This document shows positions 15,855 to 23,495 of a stretch of DNA of 37,180 nt, piece after piece. The translations under genes were made by a program, and so were the position numbers. The DNA lies in the NCBI GenBank assembly GCA_009886115.1, contig VFJJ01000141.1, positions 1 through 37,180 on the forward strand, read 5' to 3'. Under the pieces are notes generated by a model. It ran no database searches, was not told the origin of the DNA, and worked only from the letters and a program-made list of their open reading frames with translations. Numbering within the stretch: position 1 is the stretch's first letter; every line of letters starts with the position of its first letter. Origin of the DNA: Actinomycetota bacterium (GTDB lineage Bacteria > Actinomycetota > Acidimicrobiia > IMCC26256 > VFJJ01).

Positions 15855-17033
15855 TCAGCAGAGGCCGAGGTCGCGCACGGCGCGCATCACAAGCTCGCGC
15901 TGGACCTCCGAGGTTCCCTCCAACAGCTCGAAGACCTGGGCGTCGCGCAACAGCCGCTCGACGGTGGCTCCTTGGGCGATGCCGTACACCCCGTGCACCG
16001 ACACGGCCTGACGGGCCACCGACAGCGCGGCGTTCGTGACGAACAGCTTGGCCGTCGCCAGCTCGGTCACGGCGTCGATGCCCTGATCCCGACACGTCGC
16101 CGCCCAGTACGTGAGCTGTCTCGACGCTTCGATGCTGGCGACCATCTCGGCGATCAGATGGTGGATGGCCTGAAAGTCGAGGATGGGATGCCCGCGTTGG
16201 AAGCGGCGCCGCGCGTAGCCGACCGCCTCCTCGAGCGCGGTCTGCATCAACCCCACGCACATCGCGCAGATCCCGACCTTGCCGATCGACATCACCTTGC
16301 GCAGCACGTCGAACGCTCGCCGACCCCGGGCCATGAGCGCGTCGGTGGGCACCCGGAGGTCGTCGAAGCGAAGCTCGTTGAGCTCGGTCCCGCGCAGGCC
16401 CATGATCGGGAGATGACTGCCGACGTGGAAGCCCGGCTGGCGGGGATCGACGAGGAAGATCGCCAGATCGTCGGCGGGCGTCTCGTCTGAGCCCGCTGAG
16501 CCCGCCGCGCCGTCCCCGGGCACCAGGGCGAACACCAGGCCCACGTCGGCGGTGATGGCGTTCGAGATCCAGGTCTTGGGCCCCGAGATGCTCCAACCGT
16601 CGCCCGTGGGACGGGCCCGTGTCTGCATCATCCCGATGTCGCTTCCCGTGTCGGGCTCGGTGAACGCCAGGAATCCCTGCGAGCGACCCGAGAACAGCTC
16701 GGGCACCCATCGGGCCTGCTGCTCGGCCGTGCCGACCTCGAGGATGGCGCCGGCGGCGATCGAGTTGACCTGGAAGTAGAGCCCCAACACCGGCAGCACG
16801 CGGGCCAGCTCCTCGTGGAGCACGGCCCAAGCGAGGAACGTCCCACCCCCACCGCCGACCTCGGCTGGGAACGGCAACCCATACGCCCCCATGGCTCCGA
16901 GATGCTCCCGGGCCTCGGCCGGGATCACCTCACCCCCGTCGATCCGCTCGACCAGGGGGCGGAAGTGACGCTCGGCGGCCATCCGGCACGAGGCGCGGAA
17001 CGCTTCCAGCTCGGGGCCCAGGGTGCTGTGCAT
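15855..17033 (-). CDS. Acyl-CoA dehydrogenase family protein
   Basis: An FAD enzyme of 392 aa for alpha-beta oxidation of an acyl-CoA. Helical N-domain; FAD/substrate signature GFLAFTEPDTGSDIGMMQTR near residue 118; ISGPKTWISNA; C-terminal signature VFELLEGTSEVQRELVMRAV, in which the Glu of LLEGT is at the usual catalytic base position. A stretch rich in Ala, Gly and Ser (GDGAAGSAGSDETPADD) forms an insertion in the mid beta-domain. ATG 17033 has GAGG 8 nt upstream; the TTG at 17069 adds a non-conserved Ala/Gly segment. Divergent from nucS. The chain-length preference cannot be read from sequence. Confidence 0.88.
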   Translation of the reverse strand: MHSTLGPELEAFRASCRMAAERHFRPLVERIDGGEVIPAEAREHLGAMGAYGLPFPAEVGGGGGTFLAWAVLHEELARVLPVLGLYFQVNSIAAGAILEVGTAEQQARWVPELFSGRSQGFLAFTEPDTGSDIGMMQTRARPTGDGWSISGPKTWISNAITADVGLVFALVPGDGAAGSAGSDETPADDLAIFLVDPRQPGFHVGSHLPIMGLRGTELNELRFDDLRVPTDALMARGRRAFDVLRKVMSIGKVGICAMCVGLMQTALEEAVGYARRRFQRGHPILDFQAIHHLIAEMVASIEASRQLTYWAATCRDQGIDAVTELATAKLFVTNAALSVARQAVSVHGVYGIAQGATVERLLRDAQVFELLEGTSEVQRELVMRAVRDLGLC

Positions 17034-17121
17034 GGCTCCAGCCTCGGCTCCCGCGCCGGCACCCGTCAATCGCCCACCTCATCACGCCGACTTCGGCGCC
17101 AGGCCGGACGGGTCGGGCGCC

Positions 17122-17127
17122 TACGAT
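17122..17127 (+). promoter_or_regulatory. -10 hexamer TACGAT, leaderless promoter of nucS
   Basis: TACGAT ends 7 nt before GTG 17135, predicting a transcript that begins at the start codon. Confidence 0.6.
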
Positions 17128-17134
17128 CCCCGCC

Positions 17135-17794
17135 GTGCGAATCCTCGTCGCGGTGTGCTCGGTGAGCTACGAGGGTCGTCTGGCCGCCCGGCTCGACCCG
17201 GCTCGCCGGCTGGTGCTGTTCAAGGCCGACGGCTCGGTGGCCGTGCACGCCGACAGCCTGGCGTACAAGCCGCTCAACTGGATGAACCCTCCCTGCACCG
17301 TGAAGGAGGACGGCGGCACGCTCGTCATCAGCAATCCCAAGGGCGAGACGCTGCGCATCGAGCTCCACGACGTGCTCCACGACCACGACGTCGACCTCGG
17401 ACCCGAGCCCGGTCTCGAGAAGGACGGCGTCGAGGCCGAGCTCCAAGTGCTCATCGCCGCCCGTGTCGCGGCGCTGCGCGACGATCTCGTGCTCGTGCGC
17501 CGCGAGTACCCCACCGACATCGGACCCGTCGATCTCCTGTGCCGCGACGGCTCAGGGCAGGCGGTGGTGGTCGAGATCAAACGGGTCGGCGAGATCGCTG
17601 GCGTCGAGCAGCTCGTGCGTTACCAGGAACGACTCGATCGCGACACCCGCTGGGCCCCGACCCGTGGGATGTTCGTCGCCACCCGGATCAAGCCCCAAGC
17701 CAAGGTCTTCGCCGAGAGCCGCGGGATCGAGTGCGTCGAGGTCGACCTCGACGAGCTGCGCGGCACCCACGTCGCCCCCCTGCGCCTGTTCTGA
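17135..17794 (+). CDS. nucS: Mismatch-specific endonuclease NucS/EndoMS
   Basis: A 219-aa RecB-like nuclease that cuts both strands at mismatches and replaces MutS/MutL repair in most actinobacteria and many archaea. The N-terminal DNA-binding/dimer domain begins MRILVAVCSVSYEGRL. The catalytic domain shows GPVDLLCRD (D133) and VVVEIKRVGEI (E147, K149), the D-14-ExK spacing of the family. The C-terminus ends in PLRLF, which fits a sliding-clamp-binding tail. Normal length. GTG start supported by a -10 7 nt upstream. With alkA-ogt 13 kb away, dnaB, ssb and the DNA-repair operator at 23.5 kb, the window is rich in genome-maintenance genes. Confidence 0.95.
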   Translation: MRILVAVCSVSYEGRLAARLDPARRLVLFKADGSVAVHADSLAYKPLNWMNPPCTVKEDGGTLVISNPKGETLRIELHDVLHDHDVDLGPEPGLEKDGVEAELQVLIAARVAALRDDLVLVRREYPTDIGPVDLLCRDGSGQAVVVEIKRVGEIAGVEQLVRYQERLDRDTRWAPTRGMFVATRIKPQAKVFAESRGIECVEVDLDELRGTHVAPLRLF

Positions 17795-17830
17795 CGAAGG
17801 TCCCCGCGACTGAGCAGGACCGTTGGCCGA

Positions 17831-17940
17831 TTGGGCGGCGCCACGTACGACACGATCTCCGATCCGCAGTACCGCTGGGGCCTGGCCGTCATCGAGCGGA
17901 TGCCCGGGCCGGGGCGGGCTGATCGACCGGAAAGCGGGCG
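17831..17940 (+). pseudogene. N-terminal remnant of a class I SAM methyltransferase
   Basis: The first 25 codons read GGATYDTISDPQYRWGLAVI, then ERMPG: the usual lead-in of a class I SAM-dependent methyltransferase (YD..SDPQ..WG..VL.RL). In an intact gene the glycine-rich motif I (VLDAGCGTG) follows within ten residues. Here the frame runs instead into Arg/Pro-rich sequence antisense to the end of the copper-oxidase gene, so the methyltransferase appears cut off. The start would be TTG 17831. Family assignment rests on pattern only. Confidence 0.4.
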
Positions 17941-17948
17941 CACATCGC

Positions 17949-19073
17949 TCAGTGCGCCGCGCCGTCTGCTGGTGCGACCTCGCCGGCCTGGAAGAGCCCC
18001 AGGGCCCCCTTGCCGACGTTGGCGAATTTGTGGGTCACGATCGGGTACAGACCGTCCTCGTCGAACGTGAACTCCACGTAGCCGCCCTGTGCTGGCTGCA
18101 GATCGAGGGCCTGGGCGCCACCCTGGCGGCCATCGGGCTCGAGGACGAGCGTCCCCTCCTTGAAGACGGTGTCGAAGATCGTCCCCACGATGTGGAACGA
18201 GGAGTTCTCGGAAGGCCCGGCGTCGAGCACCCAGACCCGGATGCGCTCGCCCGTCTCGACCCGGATCGGCGCGTCGCGGTACTGGTTCACGAAGCCGTTG
18301 AAGACCACGGCGTCCCAGTCCTCCTCGACCATCGGGGTCAGCTCGGCCAGCGCCCCGTCGACGCCGGCGTAGAGCTCCGACTGCACGAGCACGTACTCGT
18401 GATCGACGGGGCTGAGCTCCGGGGGGTCGACGACGATGGCTCCGTACATTCCGTTGCCGATGTGGTGCAGCGCAGGCGCCGTTCCGCAGTGGTACATGTA
18501 GATCCCGGCGTGTTGGGCCGTGAACTCGTACACGAGCGACTCACCCGGGGCGATGGTGCGCATCTCGTCGTTCCAGGCGACCTTGGAGGCGTGGAAGTCG
18601 ATCGAATGGCCGACCTGGCCGTCGTTCACCAGCGTCACCCGGAAGGTGTCACCCACCCGACCTCGCAGCGTCGGGCCGGGGACCGACCCGCCGAAGGTCC
18701 ACATGTCCTGGGTGACCCCGGGCGCGATCTCGACGGGCTCCTCGGTGGCGTGCAGCGTGAGCTCGTGAACGGTCCCCTGCTCGGCCGGCCCCAGCGCGGG
18801 GTCACGGGGCACGAAGCCCTCGGCTGCGGTGGCATTGAAGTCGAAGGCGGGCGCTGACGGGGGCGCGGGCGACGCGGCGCCCCCGTCCGATGCGGCCGGC
18901 GCGGCCGGCCCGGCCGCATCCGGGGCCACGGTCTCGACGCTCGCAGTGGTGTCGTCGTTGACCAACGCCGTCACACTCAGGATCGTCGCCGCGACCACGA
19001 GCACGGTGGTGAGCGCGGCCCACGCCGTGGCCGAGGTCGAGGAGGGGGGGCGCGGACGGGCGGTTTGGTCCAT
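17949..19073 (-). CDS. Membrane-anchored NirK-like two-domain copper oxidase
   Basis: A 374-aa protein with one N-terminal membrane anchor (about 13-37), a Pro/Ala/Ser linker, and two cupredoxin domains outside the membrane. All residues of copper nitrite reductase sites are found at equivalent places: type 1 copper H156, C196, H204, M209; type 2 copper H161 and H195 from domain 1 and H348 (VTHKF) from domain 2; catalytic Asp159 (SIDFH) and His294 (SSFHIVG). The type 1 loop CGTAPALHHIGNGM is one residue shorter than in AcNiR-type enzymes. It could reduce nitrite to NO or be another copper oxidase of this actinobacterial clade. ATG 19073 has GAGGA 7 nt upstream. Confidence 0.8.
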   Translation of the reverse strand: MDQTARPRPPSSTSATAWAALTTVLVVAATILSVTALVNDDTTASVETVAPDAAGPAAPAASDGGAASPAPPSAPAFDFNATAAEGFVPRDPALGPAEQGTVHELTLHATEEPVEIAPGVTQDMWTFGGSVPGPTLRGRVGDTFRVTLVNDGQVGHSIDFHASKVAWNDEMRTIAPGESLVYEFTAQHAGIYMYHCGTAPALHHIGNGMYGAIVVDPPELSPVDHEYVLVQSELYAGVDGALAELTPMVEEDWDAVVFNGFVNQYRDAPIRVETGERIRVWVLDAGPSENSSFHIVGTIFDTVFKEGTLVLEPDGRQGGAQALDLQPAQGGYVEFTFDEDGLYPIVTHKFANVGKGALGLFQAGEVAPADGAAH

Positions 19074-19255
19074 GTCGGGATCCTCGATCGTCGGGCGATG
19101 CTGTCCCCAGTGTCGGCTGGGGCGCTCCTCGGGCCCACCGCCCTCGGTCCCGACCCTTCGGGACGATCGGCCCGACATCCCGACAGCCACCCCGCGGAAG
19201 GGCCATGCACCCTCGTCCACTCTCGTCGGCGTGTGACGCGTCGGACGGGCGCCGG

Positions 19256-19261
19256 TAGGCT
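19256..19261 (+). promoter_or_regulatory. -10 hexamer TAGGCT, leaderless promoter of the FmdB gene
   Basis: TAGGCT ends 6 nt before ATG 19268. Confidence 0.6.
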
Positions 19262-19267
19262 GGGGTC

Positions 19268-19504
19268 ATGCCGCTCTACGAGTACCGCTGCCGGACCTGC
19301 GACACCGTGTTCGAGGCCCGCCGACCGATGGCCGAGTCGTCGCTGCCTGCCCCGTGCCCCAACGGCCATGAGGACTCGCGGCGGGTGCTGTCGGCCTTCG
19401 CATCCGTCAACGCCGGCGGGTCATCGTCATCGTCATCGTCGGCCGCCGGTGCCCCGGCCCCGTCCATGGGCGGCGGAGGTTGCGGGTCCTGCGCCTGCCA
19501 CTGA
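19268..19504 (+). CDS. FmdB-family zinc-ribbon protein
   Basis: A 78-aa protein with the FmdB/CxxC_CxxC_SSSS zinc ribbon: MPLYEYRCRTCDTVFE, then APCPNGHED, giving four metal ligands (C8, C11, C30, H34 or nearby). A flexible Ser/Gly/Ala tail follows, in which six Ser are coded by alternating TCA/TCG, ending in CGSCACH, a possible second metal site. FmdB-like proteins are proposed regulators, but the role is unknown. The leaderless -10 sets the start. It is divergent from the NirK-like gene, with 194 bp between them in which I see no other gene. Confidence 0.85.
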   Translation: MPLYEYRCRTCDTVFEARRPMAESSLPAPCPNGHEDSRRVLSAFASVNAGGSSSSSSSAAGAPAPSMGGGGCGSCACH

Positions 19505-19583
19505 GCTCGCCCGAGGCTCGGAGCGCCGAGCTGGGCGTCAGCGGCGCGGCGTCACCGGCGTGTGGCCCGGGCGAGGTGGGTCG

Positions 19584-19589
19584 TAGCGT
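19584..19589 (+). promoter_or_regulatory. -10 hexamer TAGCGT, leaderless promoter
   Basis: TAGCGT ends 6 nt before ATG 19596. The alternative GTG at 19593 is only 3 nt away, so ATG is preferred. Confidence 0.55.
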
Positions 19590-19595
19590 GCGGTG

Positions 19596-20627
19596 ATGCA
19601 CACGCCGCAGATGCGCTTCGGGACGGGGACGACCATCCGCCGCTTCGACGAGTACCGCAGGTGGCTTTCGACGGCCGAGGGTTCCGGCTTCGATCTCCTC
19701 ACCTGCGGCGATTCGCAGTCGTTGTGGGCCGAGTGCTTCACGATGATGACGTTCGCCGCCAGCCACACGACCCGGCCCGATCTGGCGATCACCGTGTCGA
19801 ACCCCATGACCCGCCATCCCGCCGTGGTGGCATCGGCCGCAGCCGGCGTGCAGCAGATCTCCGGCGGGCGGTTCCGGTACGGACTGGCTTCGGGCGACAG
19901 CGCCCTGCGAAACATCGGGGTCCGGGCCGCAACCGTCGAGGAGATCGGCGCCTACGCGAGCGCGGTGACCCGCCTCACCGCCGGGGAGACCGTCGACTGG
20001 GACGGCCAGAGCATCGGGTTGCACTGGCTCGATGACGATGCCCGACGGGTGCCGGTGTGGATCGCCGCCGAGGGCCCCCGGACCCAGCGTCTCGCCGGAC
20101 GCATCGCCGACGGGGTCATCCTCTCGAACAGCCTGACGCCCGAGCGCATGGCCGTGGCCCGGGAGAACATCGGAGCGGGTGCCGCGGAGGTCGGGCGCTC
20201 GGTCGACGACATCGAGATCTGGTGCATGGCCAACCTCCTCTTCGCCCCGACCGAGAGCGAGGGCATCGACTCGATCTCGTCGGTGCTGGCGGGCACGGCC
20301 AATCACGTCTACCGCTTCACCCTGGAGGGCAAGGGGCTGCCCGACGAGTTGAAGGAACCCATGACCCGGCTCATGGCCGAGTACCAGTCGCGCCACCACG
20401 CCCAACCGGGCGCCGAGAACCCCAACAACGCCCTGTTGGCCAAGTACGGACTGCGGGACTTCCTGGCTCGGCAGGGGACGATCACCGGTCCGCCCGGGCA
20501 CTGCGTCGATCGACTCCGAGACGTCGCATCGATCGGCGCGACCAACCTCATCGTCGCGCAGTTCGTGAGCGACCAGGAGCAGTGGATGCGCACCTTCGCC
20601 GATCAGGTCCTCCCCGCGTTCCGCTGA
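19596..20627 (+). CDS. LLM-class F420-dependent oxidoreductase
   Basis: A 343-aa TIM-barrel protein of the bacterial luciferase-like superfamily. Typical blocks: AEGSGFDLLTCGDSQSLWAE early in the barrel, RHPAVVASAAAGVQQISGGR, YGLASGDSALRNIG, and VPVWIAAEGPRTQRLAGR before the C-terminal half. In actinobacteria this branch (methylene-tetrahydromethanopterin-reductase-like) normally uses coenzyme F420 as hydride carrier. FMN use cannot be excluded. The substrate is unknown. The start is set by the -10 hexamer. Confidence 0.85.
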   Translation: MHTPQMRFGTGTTIRRFDEYRRWLSTAEGSGFDLLTCGDSQSLWAECFTMMTFAASHTTRPDLAITVSNPMTRHPAVVASAAAGVQQISGGRFRYGLASGDSALRNIGVRAATVEEIGAYASAVTRLTAGETVDWDGQSIGLHWLDDDARRVPVWIAAEGPRTQRLAGRIADGVILSNSLTPERMAVARENIGAGAAEVGRSVDDIEIWCMANLLFAPTESEGIDSISSVLAGTANHVYRFTLEGKGLPDELKEPMTRLMAEYQSRHHAQPGAENPNNALLAKYGLRDFLARQGTITGPPGHCVDRLRDVASIGATNLIVAQFVSDQEQWMRTFADQVLPAFR

Positions 20628-20667
20628 CCGGGCTGATCAGCTCGGCCGAGGAGACCGAGCGGTGCGC

Positions 20668-20703
20668 CCGAGCAGGCCGAGCAGGCCGAGCAGGCCGAGC
20701 AGC
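20668..20703. repeat. 9-bp tandem repeat CCGAGCAGG, four units
   Basis: Three perfect copies of CCGAGCAGG and a fourth ending in C, in the 193-bp gap after the F420-type gene. The unit matches the minus strand of the arrays at 12261 and 13506. The rest of the gap contains only the promoter of the next gene. Confidence 0.85.
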
Positions 20704-20806
20704 TCGGACGAGCGAGGCGCGGGCGAGCACGCGGCGCGGGCGCTCATCCGAGCCGACCTTGCCCGTTCCTAAGGTTCGCATGACCCCTCGTTGATGGACC
20801 GGCCCG

Positions 20807-20812
20807 TACCGT
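20807..20812 (+). promoter_or_regulatory. -10 hexamer TACCGT, leaderless promoter
   Basis: TACCGT ends 8 nt before ATG 20821, which selects this ATG over the in-frame ATG at 20794. Confidence 0.5.
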
Positions 20813-20820
20813 CCTCGACG

Positions 20821-21768
20821 ATGAGCGACCAGCCTGCCTCCACCCTCGCCAGCGTCACACCCCGGCCCCGGGGTCTCACCCCAGCCCCGGCCCCGGCGTC
20901 GTCGGCCGCGGTCTCGTCGGGCGTCGCCCGGGCGTCGCTCCTGTGCAGGCCGTCGGGACTCGTGGCCGAGGCCAGCACCGCCGTCGCCGAGCTGTTCGAG
21001 ACCAGTCCCGACGCGCTCGTTGGCCGGAGGATGGTCGAGTTGTTCCATCCCGACGATCGCGACCTCGTGAACCGTGTCCGCGACCGGATCCGGCACGGTC
21101 GCGCCGACGAGTGCGAGCTCGCCGTCCGCTGGGTCGACACGCTCGGGGTCGTCCACGAGATCGCGGTGCGTTTCGAGTCGCTCATCGACGAGCGCGGATC
21201 GAGCGGCATCGTCCTGCTCATCGGTGCACCCGAACCCGGTCGGCCAACCTCAGCGTCGCCCTGGCGGGACGGGCTCACGGGTCTGCCCGGCGCGAGCCTC
21301 ATGGCCGATCGACTCGGTCATGCCCTCGAACGCTCCCGGCGCGATGCTCGAGCCGTGGGTGTGGTGGTGCTGGCGATCGATGATGTCGAGAGCCTCCGGC
21401 GCGTGCACGGCCGTTCGGGTGCCGATCTCGTCGTCCTCGAGATCGCCGATCGGGCCCAGCGCTGCACCCGCCCGTCCGACACCATCGCAAGGGTCGGCCC
21501 CGATCACCTGATCGCGGTGCTCGACGGGCTCGACGGTGTCGCGGTGCTCGACGCCGTCGCCGCCCGGCTCGAATCGGCGGTGTCGTTGCCGTACACGATC
21601 CGGCGCGCCGAAGCCGCGGTCTCGCTCACGGTCACCGCGGTGCTGGCCCGAGCGGGCGACGATCCTCGTACCGTGCTCGAGCGCGCCATCCCCACGGTGT
21701 CGGCAGGGTCGGCGGGGTCTACGAGCCCTCCGGCCGACTCGCTCAGCGCGCTGGCGCCGGCCGGGTAG
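20821..21768 (+). CDS. PAS domain protein with degenerate GGDEF domain
   Basis: A 315-aa cytoplasmic protein. After a Pro/Ala-rich N-terminus comes a PAS-like sensor (about 40-140: LVGRRMVELFHPDDRDLVNR), then a diguanylate-cyclase-fold domain (about 148-290) starting DGLTGLPGASLMADRL. The metal-binding first Asp region reads VLAIDDVESL, but the GG(D/E)EF active-site loop is RVGPDHLIAV, lacking both glycines and the Glu. It is therefore probably not a cyclase and may act as a sensor or nucleotide-binding adaptor. It is convergent with dnaB with only 16 bp between the stop codons. Confidence 0.78.
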   Translation: MSDQPASTLASVTPRPRGLTPAPAPASSAAVSSGVARASLLCRPSGLVAEASTAVAELFETSPDALVGRRMVELFHPDDRDLVNRVRDRIRHGRADECELAVRWVDTLGVVHEIAVRFESLIDERGSSGIVLLIGAPEPGRPTSASPWRDGLTGLPGASLMADRLGHALERSRRDARAVGVVVLAIDDVESLRRVHGRSGADLVVLEIADRAQRCTRPSDTIARVGPDHLIAVLDGLDGVAVLDAVAARLESAVSLPYTIRRAEAAVSLTVTAVLARAGDDPRTVLERAIPTVSAGSAGSTSPPADSLSALAPAG

Positions 21769-21784
21769 CGCGACCGGGCGCCCG

Positions 21785-23203
21785 TCACTCCCGAGCCATG
21801 TTGGCGAACTTGGTGTAGTGGTCGAGGAACGCCAGCCTCACCGCACCCGTGGGACCGGCACGGTGCTTGGCCACGATGATCTCGGCGATGCCCCGATCGG
21901 GTGAGTCGGTGTTGTAGATCTCGTCGCGGTAGATGAACATCACGACGTCGGCGTCTTGCTCGATGCTCCCCGACTCCCGGAGGTCACCGAGCAGGGGACG
22001 CTTGTCCTGACGCGACTCGACACCCCGGTTGAGCTGCGAAAGCGCGATCACGGGGGCCTCGAGCTCACGGGCGAGGATCTTCAGCCCCCGCGACATCTCG
22101 GCCACCTCGACCTGCCGGCTCTCGGAGCGGCGTGACGAGCTCATGAGCTGGAGGTAGTCGACGACGACCAATCCGAGGTCGCCCTCACGGGCCTTGATGC
22201 GCCGGCACTTGGCCCGCATCTCCATGACCGTGCAATGGGGGTTGTCGTCGATGAAGAACGGGGCCTCGGCCAGCCGGCCCACGGCTTGGCTGATGCGCGG
22301 CCAGTCGCTGTCGGCCAGGTTCCCCCGGCGCAGCTTGGTGGAGTCGACCCGAGCCTCCGATGCCAGCAGGCGCTGGGTGAGTTCGACGTGGCCCATCTCC
22401 ATCGAGAAGAAGACGACGGGCTTGCGGGCCTCCATCGCGGCGTGCACCGCAGCGCCGAGCGCGAACGACGTCTTGCCCATGCCGGGACGAGCCGCCACCA
22501 CGATCAGCGCCGCCGGCTGGAAGCCGAGCAGGAGCTCGTCGAGATCCTTGTAGCCACTCGGGATCCCGGTGATCGACGATCCGCGGTCGTACAACGCCTC
22601 GAGCTGGTCGAGGCTGATCTCGAGGACCTGCCCGAGGTCGCGCATCGAGTCGGTGACCCGCCGCTGCGACACCTCGAAGATCAGCGTCTCGGCCCGGTCG
22701 AGGGCGTCGCCCACCTCGTCGGGCTCGTCGTAGGCCAGCTCGGCGATCTCACCGGCTGCGCCGATCAGGCGGCGCAGCAACGCCAGGTCCTCGACGATGC
22801 GGGCGTAGTGGGCTGCGTTGGTGCTCGCCGGCGTGGCGTTCTGGATGCGAACCAGGGCCTGGCTGCCGCCGATGCCCTCGAGCACGTCGGCCCGGCGGAG
22901 CGCCTCGGCCACGGTGACGGGGTCGACGGGCTCGCCCTGGCCGTACAGGAGGTGGATCGCCTCGAAGATGTGGCCGTGGGCCGGCTTGTAGAAGTCCTCG
23001 GGCTTGATGCGTTGCTCGAGCGCCACCGCCACGGCCTCGCGCGAGAGCAACATCGCCCCGAGCAACGACTCCTCGGCTTCCTGGTTGTGCGGCGGTACCC
23101 GCCCCGACTGCCTCGCGCTCGGGCGCTCGGACGTGAGCGGCTCGTCGTGCGAGCCTCTGACACCCCCACCCTGGACGCGACGCGTCGCTATCGACTGCGC
23201 CAC
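21785..23203 (-). CDS. dnaB: Replicative DNA helicase
   Basis: A 472-aa hexameric helicase that unwinds DNA at the fork. N-terminal DnaB domain (PHNQEAEESLLGAMLLSREA, about 37-140) and RecA-type C-terminal domain (about 195-465) with Walker A ARPGMGKTS, Walker B VVVDYLQLM, and SQLNRGVESR and LGDLRESGSIEQDADVVMF at the sensor/arginine-finger region. No intein is present. GTG 23203 has AGGAG 3 nt upstream and a second AGGAGG a little earlier. It follows the rpsF-ssb-rpsR-rplI block in the usual actinobacterial order, but is separated by 420 bp of control-like DNA and a strong hairpin, so it is probably a separate transcript. Confidence 0.97.
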   Translation of the reverse strand: MAQSIATRRVQGGGVRGSHDEPLTSERPSARQSGRVPPHNQEAEESLLGAMLLSREAVAVALEQRIKPEDFYKPAHGHIFEAIHLLYGQGEPVDPVTVAEALRRADVLEGIGGSQALVRIQNATPASTNAAHYARIVEDLALLRRLIGAAGEIAELAYDEPDEVGDALDRAETLIFEVSQRRVTDSMRDLGQVLEISLDQLEALYDRGSSITGIPSGYKDLDELLLGFQPAALIVVAARPGMGKTSFALGAAVHAAMEARKPVVFFSMEMGHVELTQRLLASEARVDSTKLRRGNLADSDWPRISQAVGRLAEAPFFIDDNPHCTVMEMRAKCRRIKAREGDLGLVVVDYLQLMSSSRRSESRQVEVAEMSRGLKILARELEAPVIALSQLNRGVESRQDKRPLLGDLRESGSIEQDADVVMFIYRDEIYNTDSPDRGIAEIIVAKHRAGPTGAVRLAFLDHYTKFANMARE

Positions 23204-23310
23204 AAGCTCCTGGCCCTCCTGGTCTTCCCGCCGACTTCACGACAGATCGTGCGCCGGTCGACACCCGCTCGGACCTTGCCTCCCCGGCAGGCAGCATGAC
23301 ATGAACACCC

Positions 23311-23397
23311 TGTGGACAACGAGGGGAACAACCCTGTGACTTTGCTGTGGACGACGGTGTGTGAGAGCGCACGAGCCTGTGCACCAACTGTGGACAA
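23311..23397 (+). promoter_or_regulatory. Cluster of three DnaA-box-like 9-mers
   Basis: TGTGGACAA at 23311-23319 and 23389-23397, and TGTGGACGA at 23346-23354, all in one orientation. The complement TTGTCCACA is the actinobacterial form of the DnaA box. The cluster lies 108-194 bp upstream of the dnaB start. The region is not especially AT-rich, so it looks like a DnaA-controlled regulatory or titration site rather than an origin. Confidence 0.65.
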
Positions 23398-23479
23398 CGG
23401 CCTGGGATGAACGCCCGGCTCGACCGGGGCACGGGCTCCGACCAGGGCTGGGCGACGGCGGTGCAGACCGACGCTGGGC

Positions 23480-23495
23480 ATCGGTCGAAACCGAT
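23480..23495. promoter_or_regulatory. Inverted repeat ATCGGT-N4-ACCGAT
   Basis: A perfect 6-bp dyad with a 4-bp spacer that shares its last base with the SOS box. It has the same 6-4-6 geometry and could be a second operator or a degenerate LexA-like site. Confidence 0.35.

Noticed and set aside
20780-20794. Four-codon leaderless reading frame (ATG ACC CCT CGT TGA) after TAAGGT
   Set aside because: The gap is only 4 nt and the frame is too short to judge. It may be chance next to the real promoter at 20807.
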